This document shows, one piece after another, positions 24,011-35,314 of a stretch of DNA of 64,000 bases (positions are counted from its first letter, which is position 1; every line of letters begins with the position of its first letter). Source of the DNA: Plicaturopsis crispa FD-325 SS-3 (lineage: Eukaryota; Basidiomycota; Agaricomycetes; Amylocorticiales; Amylocorticiaceae); the NCBI GenBank assembly GCA_000827205.1, contig KN832555.1:1538893-1602892 (forward strand), read 5' to 3'. A program made the position numbers and the translations under genes. The notes below the pieces were generated by a model. The model did not search any database. It worked only from the letters and a program-made list of their open reading frames with translations, and had not been told where the DNA came from.

Positions 24011-24528
24011 TCGGTGGTAACTTTGGAGATACATGCGTACCCCGTCGGTTAATCCTATGTGACTTGATCAATACTTCGTTATTAACGACCTTTTCTGACT
24101 GCGCGTCGCGTGTCCTGATATTGAAACGAGAAAAAAAAAAACCTGCCGCGATCCTATAGAGGAAGCATATTTATTCGATAGAGCTTACTAGGGTATACCA
24201 ATCGGTAGTATGCGCGAACTCGACAGCACTAAATGATGGTCAGAAGCGACACCATCCCGCAGCATACAGGTACTCTCCGGTACGGCCAATTTGAAGTTTC
24301 GTGACCTTGTGAAGAACAAGAGGAGGTACAACACCTCGACGATCGAAGGAGCTGTATGTGGTCATAAACCGGGGTCAGCACGCTGATATTGTCTTGGAAC
24401 GAGGAACATACAGCGAATGTAGACCGCGCAAGTGACTTCAATGTAAGCCCTCGTTGGATTCGGCCCTAGGTAACACTAGAAAAGATTCAGATGAGCTCCA
24501 CGATATTGCCGCTACTTAGCGAACGGGC
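24011..24528. other. Intergenic between convergent genes
   Basis: The 3' ends of K1 and the minus-strand 206-aa gene face each other. An A-run of about 12 at 24130 follows K1 and may mark its 3' end. No gene seen. Confidence 0.4.
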
Positions 24529-25262
24529 TCAACGAGCCAGGTGTGAAGGCAGTACCCTGTCATTCCCTAGGAATTCGATGCCTTCTCTGCGGCGGTGATA
24601 GGAGAAGTATTTGAGACGACTTTGAAGAGTCGTTTCAACTATGTTTGTTGCCCCGCCGTGGATGCCAGTACAATTTGGAACCGGTGGTTCGCCGAGTCTG
24701 TACGACAGGTCTGTACTGGATACGTCCCGTACCACTGCAAACTGTATGTGTCAACTAATTAGGCTACATTAATCAGGACAAGTGCGAGGAACAGAACGTA
24801 CAAGCGGATTCTTAGAGGAAAGAGCAGATAGGTCAAACTCTCTGCGCATTGTGACAGTAAAAGCGGCAAGATAAGCATCGAAGTTGGCTGCACCGTCATA
24901 ATAGGACACAACGACCCAATACACGCCCAACGCGAAACTTGGCAGTACCAATGCAGCATTCACAGACTGTATTGCGAGAAACTTGACGCACACTTCACGC
25001 GCTCGATCGGCATATCTTGGGCGTATCAGCCGTGACGCGGGCAACCGGTGGTGGCTGAGCAAAGTCGAGTACAGAGCCCGCGCACACGTGTCTACTGAAC
25101 GGTATAAGAACTTTGCGCCACAAACCATATCGTAACACCATACTTACGTCCAAACAATTTTGTGTTTCGACGAAACACAAGGGGCTCGAAGGTGGCGCAG
25201 GTACGTGATACTATGCCGTTAGTTTTCTGGAAGTGGACTCCCAACAACTTCGCTCTCTCCAT
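24529..25262 (-). CDS. 206-aa hypothetical protein with one hydrophobic segment
   Basis: Exons 25148-25262, 24802-25094 and 24529-24741 join in phase (introns 53 and 60 nt). The protein starts MERAKLLGVHFQKTNG, has an Ala/Leu/Arg-rich middle, one likely membrane helix (SVNAALVLPSFALGVYWVVV) around residues 85-107, and a polar tail with GEPPVPNCTGIHGGATNIVE. No family recognised. The three-exon model is supported by exact phase agreement and by start and stop in frame. Confidence 0.65.
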
Positions 25263-25749
25263 TGTAGTGCATGTGGTGAATGTCGTTCATGCTCTATCTA
25301 TACTTGCATAAGCAACGAAGCCTTGACGCGACGAAGATGGTAGCTAGATGTCGTCTCCGCTACCGAGCACGCCGCATTTGTGGATGCCTTCCTTATCCCC
25401 GCTCAGGTTAGCACAGTCCCGTTCACCAGGTACACTGCTCAGTTGCCTGAGCACCAGCTTGCCTTGGGTGAGATACGCCACGCCGTTCGCGGACGGGACG
25501 AACACCCAATCGACACGGAGATTGTGTACTGATGTTGTCCAAAAGAACGATCACGATTCAATCTCGTCCTCTCAGGTGCACATCATCATGCGGTCCTCAG
25601 GGAGATTGCGACATCTACAGCACTGGTGTTAGACACTCAATTTCAGTCTCTCTGGTATTTGTCAAAGGTATATCTAAGCTCTCATGTCTCGGAAATTTCA
25701 CTTTGAAGTCCTCTCGTTCCCAGAGTTTCTCTTCGACTAGAAACAAGCA
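25263..25749. promoter_or_regulatory. Divergent intergenic region
   Basis: About 490 bp between divergent starts at 25262 (minus) and 25750 (plus). It presumably carries both promoters; no clear TATA box was seen. Confidence 0.35.
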
Positions 25750-26511
25750 ATGCCATCGCCGGCTGATGAAGTATGTATACGCTGTCTCCAAGTGCATCCA
25801 CAAATGATTCAATTGTGTTCAGGCGGATAACGAACTCAGCGACGACGATCGCTCCCGTGGGCGCGCTTTAAGCAACATACCGACTCTTAATAGAATCGCA
25901 ATGGAATACAATTTGGTCAGTGCGATGATCGACTTCGGAAACGCCCACTCAATATCTGTAACATTCTATGTAGCGTACGGGAGCGCACTTGTACAGCTGC
26001 ATCGCATACGCATCCGGTCACAGACAGTCCCGCATGGCATTGATATCGACACACGTCGGTGACGTACCGGATAAGCCGTTTGACGACATTACCGATTTAA
26101 ATGTCGCCGTCTGGTTTCCGGAGGGCTTTTCGCGGGTGACCCTGTACAATGTTCCCGGCACGTCGATATCATTGAAGGCGAGCCTTGAAATCTTGGTATC
26201 GAGGGACATGTTGTCTGCCCCGCGAAACTTCTGCGTCTTGTCTATGTTTCATCGGGTCTGGAGGGGTAATATCCTTGTGGTCATGAAGACACAGGTGGAC
26301 GCAGACAACTCCGTATCTTGCCTGCGTGACGTCCGACGCAAGGAGATGAGGGTCATAGATTTGATTGTGGCCTTGTAAGTCACCTCCGTCAACTTGCTTG
26401 TCCATCTCAATATCTAACGACTCGTACTTCAGGTGGCTTTTTCATGAGACGCGGTCGTCCTTGGGAATCAGTTTTGGTCCGATCGGCTCTCCTTTGACCG
26501 TGTTATCTTGA
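25750..26511 (+). CDS. 197-aa hypothetical protein, family with 16233-16997 (paralog 2)
   Basis: Exons 25750-25770, 25823-25915, 25974-26374 and 26433-26511 join in phases 0, 0 and 2, the same as paralog 1. Exon 1 is seven residues (MPSPADE). Exon 3 carries FDDITDLNVAVWFPEGF, NVPGTSISLKASLEILVSR and HRVWRGNILVVMK, matching paralog 1 position by position. The tail differs. Soluble, no signal peptide. Function unknown. Both copies sit 5' of or beside expanded families, which fits a lineage-specific gene family. Confidence 0.8.
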
Positions 26512-27385
26512 GCATGTGTAGATTCCTTGTGTAGATTCATGCAGTAGACGTTACGTTCTATAAATTCTTCTCGTGCGAGCCTCATGTCCTTTGATAAGCG
26601 ATCAGATACGGATATTACCGTGCGAAGTTTTCAGCATCAGTAATTGTACCTATTCGCGTCTTTCGGACTTGTTTCTGTCTGACTTCCTCTTATCCACCCC
26701 ACCCCCGAGCGGCGAGCGCTGCTGTGCTTGCTTTGGAACCTCAAATTCGTCGGTTGGACCGACTCTGATCACGAAGGTCGTACCTGCTTGACCATCTGGC
26801 TTCAGACTCCCAAGTCACTGGATAACGACTCCATCATAATCGCTAAGTTGTCCGCCCAACGCCACTTGCAAACCCTGTCTCTAACCCTTGGCATACATTG
26901 CATCTCCATACAGGTGCGACCAATCGGAGAACGCGTGGGCTACAACGCCACCAATTTCCCCCATTTGAGACGACTGGTCACCAGTGCAAGCTCCGACTGT
27001 ACATGAATCGCTACTGAGGTCGCACGCTACTCAGTTCACAGTCTTATCTATCTACACGCGTATGTATGGTTTGATCGCTCTACAGTGGTATCACTTAAGA
27101 AAAACGCCACAGTCTCGTGCTCGGCGGTGATAAAAGAAACCGATGCATTGGAATTTGCGCCGGTCAATGCGCTCGAGTGTGAGTGCACAGCATCCTGTGC
27201 TCGTCAATCGGCGTGTTATGTGAGCAATACGCACGCAACATTGGGGTACGGACTACATTTGGGACCTATATGGCATTTAAGAACGAAGACAGCAAGTGAG
27301 ATTTTGCTTCCCCTCGACATCCGAGTTTCTTCGCATCTTGCATCTATCTTACTTCTACTCTACATCGTTCGTACAGTCGCGAGCC
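26512..27385 (+). pseudogene. Possible leucine-rich (F-box-type) gene remnant, then K2 promoter
   Basis: A plus-strand frame near 26728-27006 reads SLDNDSIIIAKLSAQRHLQT and later NFPHLRRLVTSA, like the leucine-rich C-termini of fungal F-box proteins, but no F-box, start or splice partner was found. The remaining ~380 bp precede the pseudokinase K2 and show nothing distinctive. Confidence 0.3.
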
Positions 27386-29037
27386 ATGGGTAACCACGGT
27401 CTTCTCATTCGCCGGAGCGCAAGGATACAAGGAATCGAGCGCGACGACGGTGAGGCATATTGTACATACTACTCGTTGAGTTCTGACCAGCTTATGCAGG
27501 GCCTTACGACGCGAGAGCTCCCGGTGAGCTTGGTTCTAAGCTGCTTCGAGCTGATCTTCTCCGCGACACTATCCGGTAAGAGCACACACATAATTGTAGC
27601 AAGCTGATAGTCTGACCCAGCACGCAGGAATATTATTCCTTTTCCTGTCCCTACCGAAATGCTCAATCATAGATGTGAGCGCATATCGACCTTACTGAAT
27701 TTGATTCTCATTATGCATTGACGTCTGCAGATAGCGGGCATATCGCATTAAGCACGAGTTGTAACAGTACCGTTACCAGATCAATCGACAACATGCCTCG
27801 GTTTTCGAGAGGGAGACCGTCCTCAAAGACTGTCGTCGCTATTAAACATTGCAGCAGAAAGGATTACTTTCGCGAGAAAAAGATGTTGACCGCTTTGTTC
27901 AAGTGCAAAGGCGCTCCCAGCAGGTCAGCGTCTTGCCAATATTCAGTCTGCAGCTCATGGTTATTCTCGCTATCTCTTACAGCATATTTGTCGACATTTT
28001 GGGAACGACTCATTATCGACAGAGACCTTGCCTGGTCTTTCCGTGTTATGGAATAAGCATGGCTATGCTGCTCTCTGTACCTGGAATATTCCCGTTGCCA
28101 GACTCCCAGGTCACCTTGATCGGACGACAACTTTTGAAAGGAGTAAGCTGTCAGTGTCGCCAGTCTCACTTTTTCATTCTGTAAAGTCATAATTGACTTT
28201 TTACTATGCAGATCTGCATAGGGTAGCAATAACGCATACGGCCATTCAGCCAGAACACATTGTACTGCAAGACAGCAGTCTAGGTGTACGACAAGTGATA
28301 GGGGAAGACGGACGCGTACAGCACATGGTCAGTGAGCTAGCACGATGCATTTCATACCAACTAACATGACGTCTGCAAGGTTGCACTAAACAACGTACAC
28401 GTACGGATTGTCAATTTCCGCCATGCTGTCTTTCACCGCGAAGCTACACTGATGCACACTGTATCAAGCCGATGCTCAGCGCCGGAAATGATAGGAGGTG
28501 GAGTTATTATAGCCGTGGTCATCCCATTCGTCTAGATTTTTTGACATGGGCGCATCTAGGTATTTCATGGGACAACGCCGTCGACGCCTTTGCATTGGGA
28601 TGCGTAATAACAGAGCTCCATGTGGGCCGTATATTATTCCCTGTCACTGGTAGCAGTCGTGAACGACTATCCGTGCTTCAATCGCTGCTCGGGCTGTTCG
28701 ACGACGCAACCATCGCACATATCACTGCTGTCGACCACTTCGCTTTTTCAGCCTCACGCCCACGCACGGTTGAATATGCTGCACATTCAAACGTACCCGC
28801 CATACGTGCCAGTGTCCCCCCTTATAGCGCCAGTTACAGGTTCGAGGAACTACGAGATGTACTGGTGCGTTCTGTACATCATACGCACTGCTTATTTTTG
28901 ATGCTAATGTATGGTAGTCTCTCGTACGTATTCCGCGCCTGCGTTATGTTCTGCGCGGACTTCTGTTTCTGAATTGGGAAAAGAGGATGACAGTGGTAGA
29001 CGCGTCAGAGGACGAATACTTCGACATGTTGGAGTGA
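27386..29037 (+). CDS. CMGC-like pseudokinase K2
   Basis: Nine exons: 27386-27449, 27500-27575, 27628-27674, 27731-27923, 27983-28149, 28212-28327, 28380-28497, 28560-28864 and 28918-29037; 401 aa with no stops. The N-terminus has LIRRSARIQ, like MRRSLRIK of K1. The VAIK lysine is present (VVAIKHCSRKDYF), and APEM plus ALGCVITELHVGRILFP keep the CMGC C-lobe. The catalytic loop reads ITHTAIQPEHIV, so the HRD aspartate, the following Lys and the Asn are all replaced; the DFG site reads VNFRHA. The glycine loop is also absent. It is therefore expected to be catalytically dead but folded. Exon sizes match K3 in eight of nine exons, so they are direct duplicates. Confidence 0.9.
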
Positions 29038-30445
29038 ATGGTCTTGCATGTTTCGGAAAATAACTCCAAGACACGATATAGATAGAGTACCCCAACCGCT
29101 CAGTAACATGGACTGGAATGGCATCTCATTCGCGACATCGACTACCATTGGGCCCGTCACGCTGCTACAATGATTCAGATCATTCATTGTTTGCCAGTCT
29201 TCTGCATCTGTTGAAGACTGAGCGACAAATAGTCTATCCTGACGGTACTACCCAGGCGCAGAGGAAATTACTTGAACCAAAGACGATCCTACTTACCCGA
29301 GTTTCAGCGTGACCTCGCGGACTTTGAAAAACAACATACGCCGCAACTTGGCCGCAACCGTGTGGCCGCCTCATCCTTGTTTACCTTCCTTGTGCAATTT
29401 CATCCGCATGCAGTCCCGTCAGTCCCGCGATATATTGGACAGTACTGTTTGTTCTCCCAAAAAGCAACAAGAGCAGGGTTTGCCCCTGCATGGTCAGTCG
29501 CGCAGATAATTTACTTTGATTCGGCCCAACGTTCATCATCACTATCGTTGCCCATTACTAGTAGCTCCGGAACGCCACCTCAAGACACGGGCCACAAAAG
29601 GCGGTCGAGCAGAAACTTATCAAGGTTTGATTCTCGGGTTGGACCCGCTGACTCGTAACAAGAACATACACGTCGACGCGCGGGGCAGTGGACATGTGAG
29701 CTCTATAACCAGCCCTCTCCGTTGCTCCTTTTCTCTTTCTATATTTATTAATCGCAGTACCGCCGCTAAAGAACCACAGAGTTATGCCAACTTGCTCAGG
29801 GACGTACTTTCCGGGAATTGGTATGTTCCTCCTATCATCACGGGCCTCCTTCCATGCATCTGACTCTGTCTGCGAGACAATACATTCAAACACTGAAATT
29901 GCGTGCTACTCTTTACAGAGCAAACCTTGGACGGTTTCAGGGTCTGACCGTATTTGGGTTGAGACATCCGCAAAGGTGTGTCCTCCTTCGGAACCAACGG
30001 TAGGGCGTTTTATCTTGTTCCCTGTCTTTTTGGATCGCACCTAATTATGCCGGCATGAAAGATTCAGGCATCACCTTCTCGCGCAACTGCGCCACAGGGA
30101 TACAAATTTTCTAGAATATGACCAGGCTCAGGACCCGAATCTCGGTGTATGTGCATATCTTCGAACTTCGACATTGATCGGAATATCTCAATGTTTGCAG
30201 GACATCTTGACCGACCGCCACTGATGTAGTGCTGCGAGGCGTGGCACTGCAACGATCTCACGAACCGCTTGACAGGCTCACGCGCCGTCTCATGCGAACG
30301 CGGAGTCTTTTCATCGGCGGTCCTGGCTTGGATCCGACAGTACAAGAAAAAGGGTATCTGGCCATGTCTTGCCGTTGCAACTGACTTCCAGATACTCTGA
30401 GGTACATCCTTGCTTTCCCAATACTCGCTCATAACACTAGGCGTC
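29038..30445. other. Interval between the pseudokinases with unresolved candidates
   Basis: On the plus strand, 29150-29770 holds overlapping protein-like frames (LPEFQRDLADFEKQHTPQLG; GLILGLDPLTRNKNIHVDAR) that suggest a small intron-bearing gene, but two frames compete. On the minus strand, 30064-30435 has an ATG-initiated frame (MSEYWESKDVPQSIWKSVAT) of about 120 residues. Neither has a domain. They may be genes trapped between the duplicated kinases. Confidence 0.35.
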
Positions 30446-32086
30446 ATGGCCAACGACGGGACGGTTGTTCGCAGGAGTGCTCGACTCGAGAAGCTTCAAA
30501 ACAGCGTCCGTAAGTACTGTTCGCCGTGTTTCCGCTCACAACTGACGCAAACTACAGTATCTGAACCACATATTGTCGGCAACGAACTGGGATCGAGAAT
30601 GGTTCCAATTGAAATGGACGACGACTTCTTGTAAGCATGTCTGTGACGTCGGACTGGTGTATAAAACCTAACGAATATAATCAGAGATGTTGCTTTATTC
30701 CCTCGGCCCAACGAAATCATAGATCGACGCTGTGAGCACGTTTCTTTCTCTGATCTATGCGTCTATATATGCATATCTGCATCTACAGACAGCAAGCATG
30801 AAGTGCTGAGCTCCACTCTCCGTACCGCCGTTACCAAGTCAATCGACAACAAACCGCGGTTCTCCAAAGGCAGGCGGCCTTCTACAGCTGTTGTCGCTAT
30901 CAAATACTCCAGCAAGAAAGACTCTCTTCGCGAGAACAAGGTACTATCGCGAGTGGTCAATTCTAAAGGCGTTCCCGCAAGGTCTGCTCAATATTTCTTC
31001 TTTTCTACATCAACAACCAAATAATATCGATGGGCAGTACATTTGCGAGAGTATTACAGATTGCCCATCACCGGCAGACACCTTGCCTGGTCTTTCCGTG
31101 CTACGGCTTAAGCCTACAGACACTGTTGTCTGTCAGGGGTCTTTTTCCGCTTCCAGAGCAACAGGTAGTCTCGATCGGCCGGCAACTCTTGGATGGAGTG
31201 AGCTGTACGTCGCCATGTTTTTTGGTACTATTGCTGTCATTGACGTAGTAATACTTGCAGTTCTTCATCGTATAGGAATCGCCCACGCATCGCTTCAGCC
31301 CAGTCATGTTGTTTTTCAAGACAGCGGTACAAGTATAAGCCGTCGCGAAAGGTCAGACGGGTCTTCGAAGTATTCGGTTTGTGCAACGTTACAGTAATTT
31401 CATATCACTCACTGACTCAATATCCACAAGATTACTCTCAACAACGTCCACGTACGGATCATAAACTTTCGCCATGCTGTGCTCGAGAATGAGGACTTGC
31501 CGGTTATCCGTTCAAGGAATCGTTGCTCTGCCCCGGAAATGATGAAAGGTAATTTTATGATGTTCACTCTCAAACTGCTCGTCTGTTCACTGATTTCGGT
31601 ACGTAGGAATCCTCTGGGACAGCTCGGTTGATGCATTCGCGTTAGGATGCATCATCGCAGAAACTCATGTTGGTCGTATCCTCTTTCCTGAGACTGGTAG
31701 CGATCGCGAACGGCTGTCAGTCTTACAACGACTTCTGGGCTTATTTGACGACAGCGCTATCGAACGTATCAGTACTGTAGACCCCTCGGCGTTTCATCTC
31801 TTTGCTCCCCGCACCGTCAGGTATCCTGGTCACTCTGTCAACCCTGGGGAGCGTGCCCTTGTGCCGCCGCACAGTTCGACGTACAAATACGCGGAGCTAA
31901 AGAACGTATTGGTGAGTCTATGTGATCGCGTGCAGCATCTTATGGCACGTACTGAACAGTTATTAGACCCTCGTACACATTCCTCGACTTCGATATGTTC
32001 TCCGCGGGCTTTTACATCTCAACTCGCGTAAACGAATGTCCGTCGTGGAGGCATCGGAGGACGAATATTTCGAATCGTTGGATTGA
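30446..32086 (+). CDS. CMGC-like pseudokinase K3
   Basis: Nine exons: 30446-30509, 30558-30630, 30685-30731, 30789-30981, 31038-31204, 31261-31376, 31431-31548, 31607-31911 and 31967-32086; 400 aa, intact. VVRRSARLEK at the N-terminus repeats the tag of K1 and K2. VVAIKYSSKKDSLREN keeps the beta-3 lysine. The catalytic loop reads IAHASLQPSHVV in place of H-R-D-L-K-P-x-N and the DFG site reads INFRHA, so the same residues are lost as in K2. APEM and ALGCIIAETHVGRILFP remain. Ser/Pro and Arg/Lys segments precede the kinase fold. Probable role is scaffold or allosteric partner, by analogy with other pseudokinases; no substrate or partner can be read from sequence. Confidence 0.9.
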
Positions 32087-33699
32087 GACGCGGGACAAGG
32101 AACCCTGTCCCTCCTTATTGTAATTTGTATCCATTCCTGAGATCATCTTCTCTATGTTTTCAATAAGCGGCGGCCTATTTGTGCACGGAGTATACACGGA
32201 GTCTTAACTACCTCACGGAACAGAACCGGAGTGTAAATATTGTATATAATCTGATCTTATGTTCGTCTATCTGCAGAACCTCGCTGTATTTGGTATGATA
32301 TATGTGTGCAGCGTCACCAATGCATAAGACGGCCGGATGCACGATTCACCAGTACTCCAGTCGCAAAACAAGTCTCTCAGAAATGATTCATTTAGAAGGA
32401 ATGATTCTACAACTAATGTACTACTGTTCGCTCAACTTTCAAGCACGATGAAGCATGCATACCGGGTCGTTTCTCGAGGCACAGCCATCACAGTACACCA
32501 GCCGTTTACCATCCGTCCAAACGTTCAGTCACCGCTGCAGCACCGCAGTCTACTGAACTGTGATGACAAGCGCGCTCTGCGTCAGACACAGCGTAAAATC
32601 AAGCAGCTGACGTGGCGTACTAAGTTTACTCTGCTCAGACTCGAGGTTCCTCGAGGTTTTTCAGCGGCAAGTGGGACGGTAAAAAAGAACTGAAGCAGTG
32701 ACGAGGAAGATGGGCAGCAGCCGGCCTCACCGCTCGTCGCGTGTATGAAAACACTGTACAACTGTCCGTTGGCGTGCACTTTGACGAAGCCGTGAGCTCG
32801 CGCCTACTACCACGAAGGAACACATGGGTGTCGGGTACTGTAAGAGACGATGGAAAAAGACAGGTTCAGCATGGGAAGTGTGTAGCGCGACCGGGGACAC
32901 TTACTTTGCACGCTCGATAACGCTTTGTTGCCCTATAAGAAATGGGGATTGGAAAGTAGCCTGCAACGTAAACATGTTGTTAGACGTAGCATCCACGGCA
33001 GGCGCATGAGTCTAACCTACAGCGGTCCTTGCAGATGTTCAGCGTAACCACCAGCCGCCGGCGAATACGATATATATCGACCGGTTGGACACAACTGGGG
33101 TGGTTTTGTAGTAAGCTGTATAAGCATCTGCCCAGGGGGGGTAGACTATCGGCTTGACATACCATTGTTGACTGGGCGGCGGCAAGTCCAATCTGCAGGC
33201 AGTATTTGGGGGAACCTGCGCTAAGGCTCATGTTTTGATTCGATACCGCAGATTTTGATCACAATGAGAGCATTCCGGGGTCTCGGGTAGTCTAGTAGCA
33301 GGAATGATTACAAAGGGATCCGCGCAAGTGCTGGCATTATTGTGAAAGAGTCGATGTGGGTCAATCATGAAGCATGAAGAAGAGCGAGGGGCGACATGGA
33401 ACGAAACCGCCGACCGAAGTTCAACGCTCCCCTGTGCTTTAGGGCCGGTCGGAATTGATTGGAAAGTTGTCAATGTCAGCATCGACTTGCCGTCTCCGTA
33501 ACACTTGCTCGACACGTTCTGTCATATACACCGCTAATCAAGTTCTGGCAACATCCACGTACCAGAAGAAGTACACGGACGCCCTGAGAAGTGAAGTGGA
33601 TCCACATCTAGTCTGGTTATACACTTGTCCTGGTAACAACACCGCCGTCGAATTCTATGAGTTCGCGGTTAGCGCAGGCCGTGTCGACGGGTAAGATCC
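32087..33699. other. 1.6 kb, no confident gene
   Basis: Frames on both strands are short and lack domains. A plus-strand frame at 33530-33690 (STYQKKYTDALRSEVDPHLV) is the most protein-like and ends before the AT-rich island begins. No phase-consistent model was found. Confidence 0.35.
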
Positions 33700-34511
33700 T
33701 TTTCCAATGGAGTCATGGGAGGTCTGACCGTCACCAAGGCACACACACATAGTCGCAGCTGAGTGTGCATGTTGAGCAGGGGCACGTACGTTACAGTACA
33801 TCTAGTGCTAGACCTGGTGGACGTCTCGCAACACGGCCATGCAATGCAATATTACCTTGCCTGGCAAAATGCCTGTTGTAGTCAGTAGGCATGACCATGC
33901 ACATTCAACTGACTTCACAGCTGCTGCATGGCATCTTACAATCTTTAGTGAGGCTTGTGTTTCCTTGCGTTGACAGATTGTATACCACACCAATATTGAT
34001 GCACGCATATAGGGTCTGTGGCGCTCTATGCACCATGTGATGCTGTACTGCTAAGATTTGTCTGGGATTGTACTTAGGTACTGGGTATGCAGGTTCCTGT
34101 ATACGTAGTGTTTATGTGGATGCCATTCGGCGCTTCACTAGTAGTTGTGTTTGTGGTTGTTATAAATAGGAGGTGTTGTCTCCTGAATGACCTCAAATTT
34201 CCACATGTCATTCATGGTTCAATTGTTGCAAGTGAAAGACCCCTGATGGACGACTTGATCTCAGCAAAAGGACATTAATAAAGCAATAACTTTAGTCTGC
34301 AGGTAGTCCGGTTGCAGGAGGAATGTGCCTGCTCAATGTTTTGAGCAATATCTGCTGCTGCTGCTAGAGCCTAGAGGTTACAGAGCGCTCACCGTGCTCG
34401 GCCTGTGGCAAGCCTCAAAACGATCAAGAATTTTCAACTCGGACGAATAATGTGCACAAAGCCAGATTCCTTATAGTTCCTCGCTGCACTCTGAAACAAG
34501 ATAAGTGTCTA
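33700..34511. other. Left part of AT-rich island, nothing recognised
   Basis: Base composition is visibly AT-richer than on the left. No gene model could be supported. The 3' end of the minus-strand gene Z is at its right edge. Confidence 0.35.
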
Positions 34512-35314
34512 TTATATCCAGAGAGTATACGTTTGGCCATCCCAGTTGCCGGCATCATCCTCGTTTTGCATCACATGCATGCGGTGTCTCCTATCAGGAG
34601 ATACAAGTTAACAATCTACCACACCGGAGGAGGATTCTTTGTGTACTTACAAAGAAACACACGCAGCCGGAACAAATGGTGCAGCGTCGTCAAAGTAAAA
34701 TATGTGTGTTGGCCTCATCGGTCCCGTAGCCCATGGCCATATGATTGCTAACTCGGCACCTTCTATTCTCTCGCCAATACTGTGGACAATGACAAAACAC
34801 TGTCTATCTGGGGCAAAGTCAGCAATTTCTTTGCATTGTAGTCACCACTTACTGTCGTCCATTCTGAACCGGTCCCAAAAGGCCGGAATAAATGCAGTGC
34901 GATGTGAATAGCCTTCGTTGGCTTCACTGTCCATATACATTACAACTTCAACTTCCTCCACGTGGATCAAAGATGTGATCTGCAGGTCCCAGACGCAGTA
35001 GACTGAGGTGGCAGTGGACATTGTGAGCGGCGATAGTCCAATTGGAGGGAAAATATATGGTGGTGTTGTGGAAGTAACATCCATGGTCAAAGGACCAGCA
35101 AGCGACACCAGATTGACCGTGACACAAGGCTCCCGGAGAAGCCTCTGGTCATACAGATTGTTGAGAAATATTCTGTAGAACAACTTTATATGTCACCTGA
35201 ATGAGAGTCAAGGGTGCACACAATAACATACCGAAGCCATGTTATCCCTGCCTCAAAGTCGACAGGGCTATACAGCCCACGGGTTGTTGTTTGCACGCTT
35301 TCTGAGGTTTGCAT
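34512..35314 (-). CDS. Hypothetical protein Z, paralog of Y
   Basis: Exons 35232-35314, 34853-35172, 34651-34807 and 34512-34590 join in phase to 212 aa; the frame continues upstream of the chosen ATG, so a further exon is possible. It pairs with gene Y: LLREPCVTVNLVS with MLLEPCVAFEMSL, RTAFIPAFWDRFR with RTKMLPTFWDILR, CFVIVHSIGE with HLVIVQSLIQ, and PFVPAACVSL with PYIPEVIVSL, and the last two introns are at the same places and phases. No domain recognised. Presumably soluble. Confidence 0.7.
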
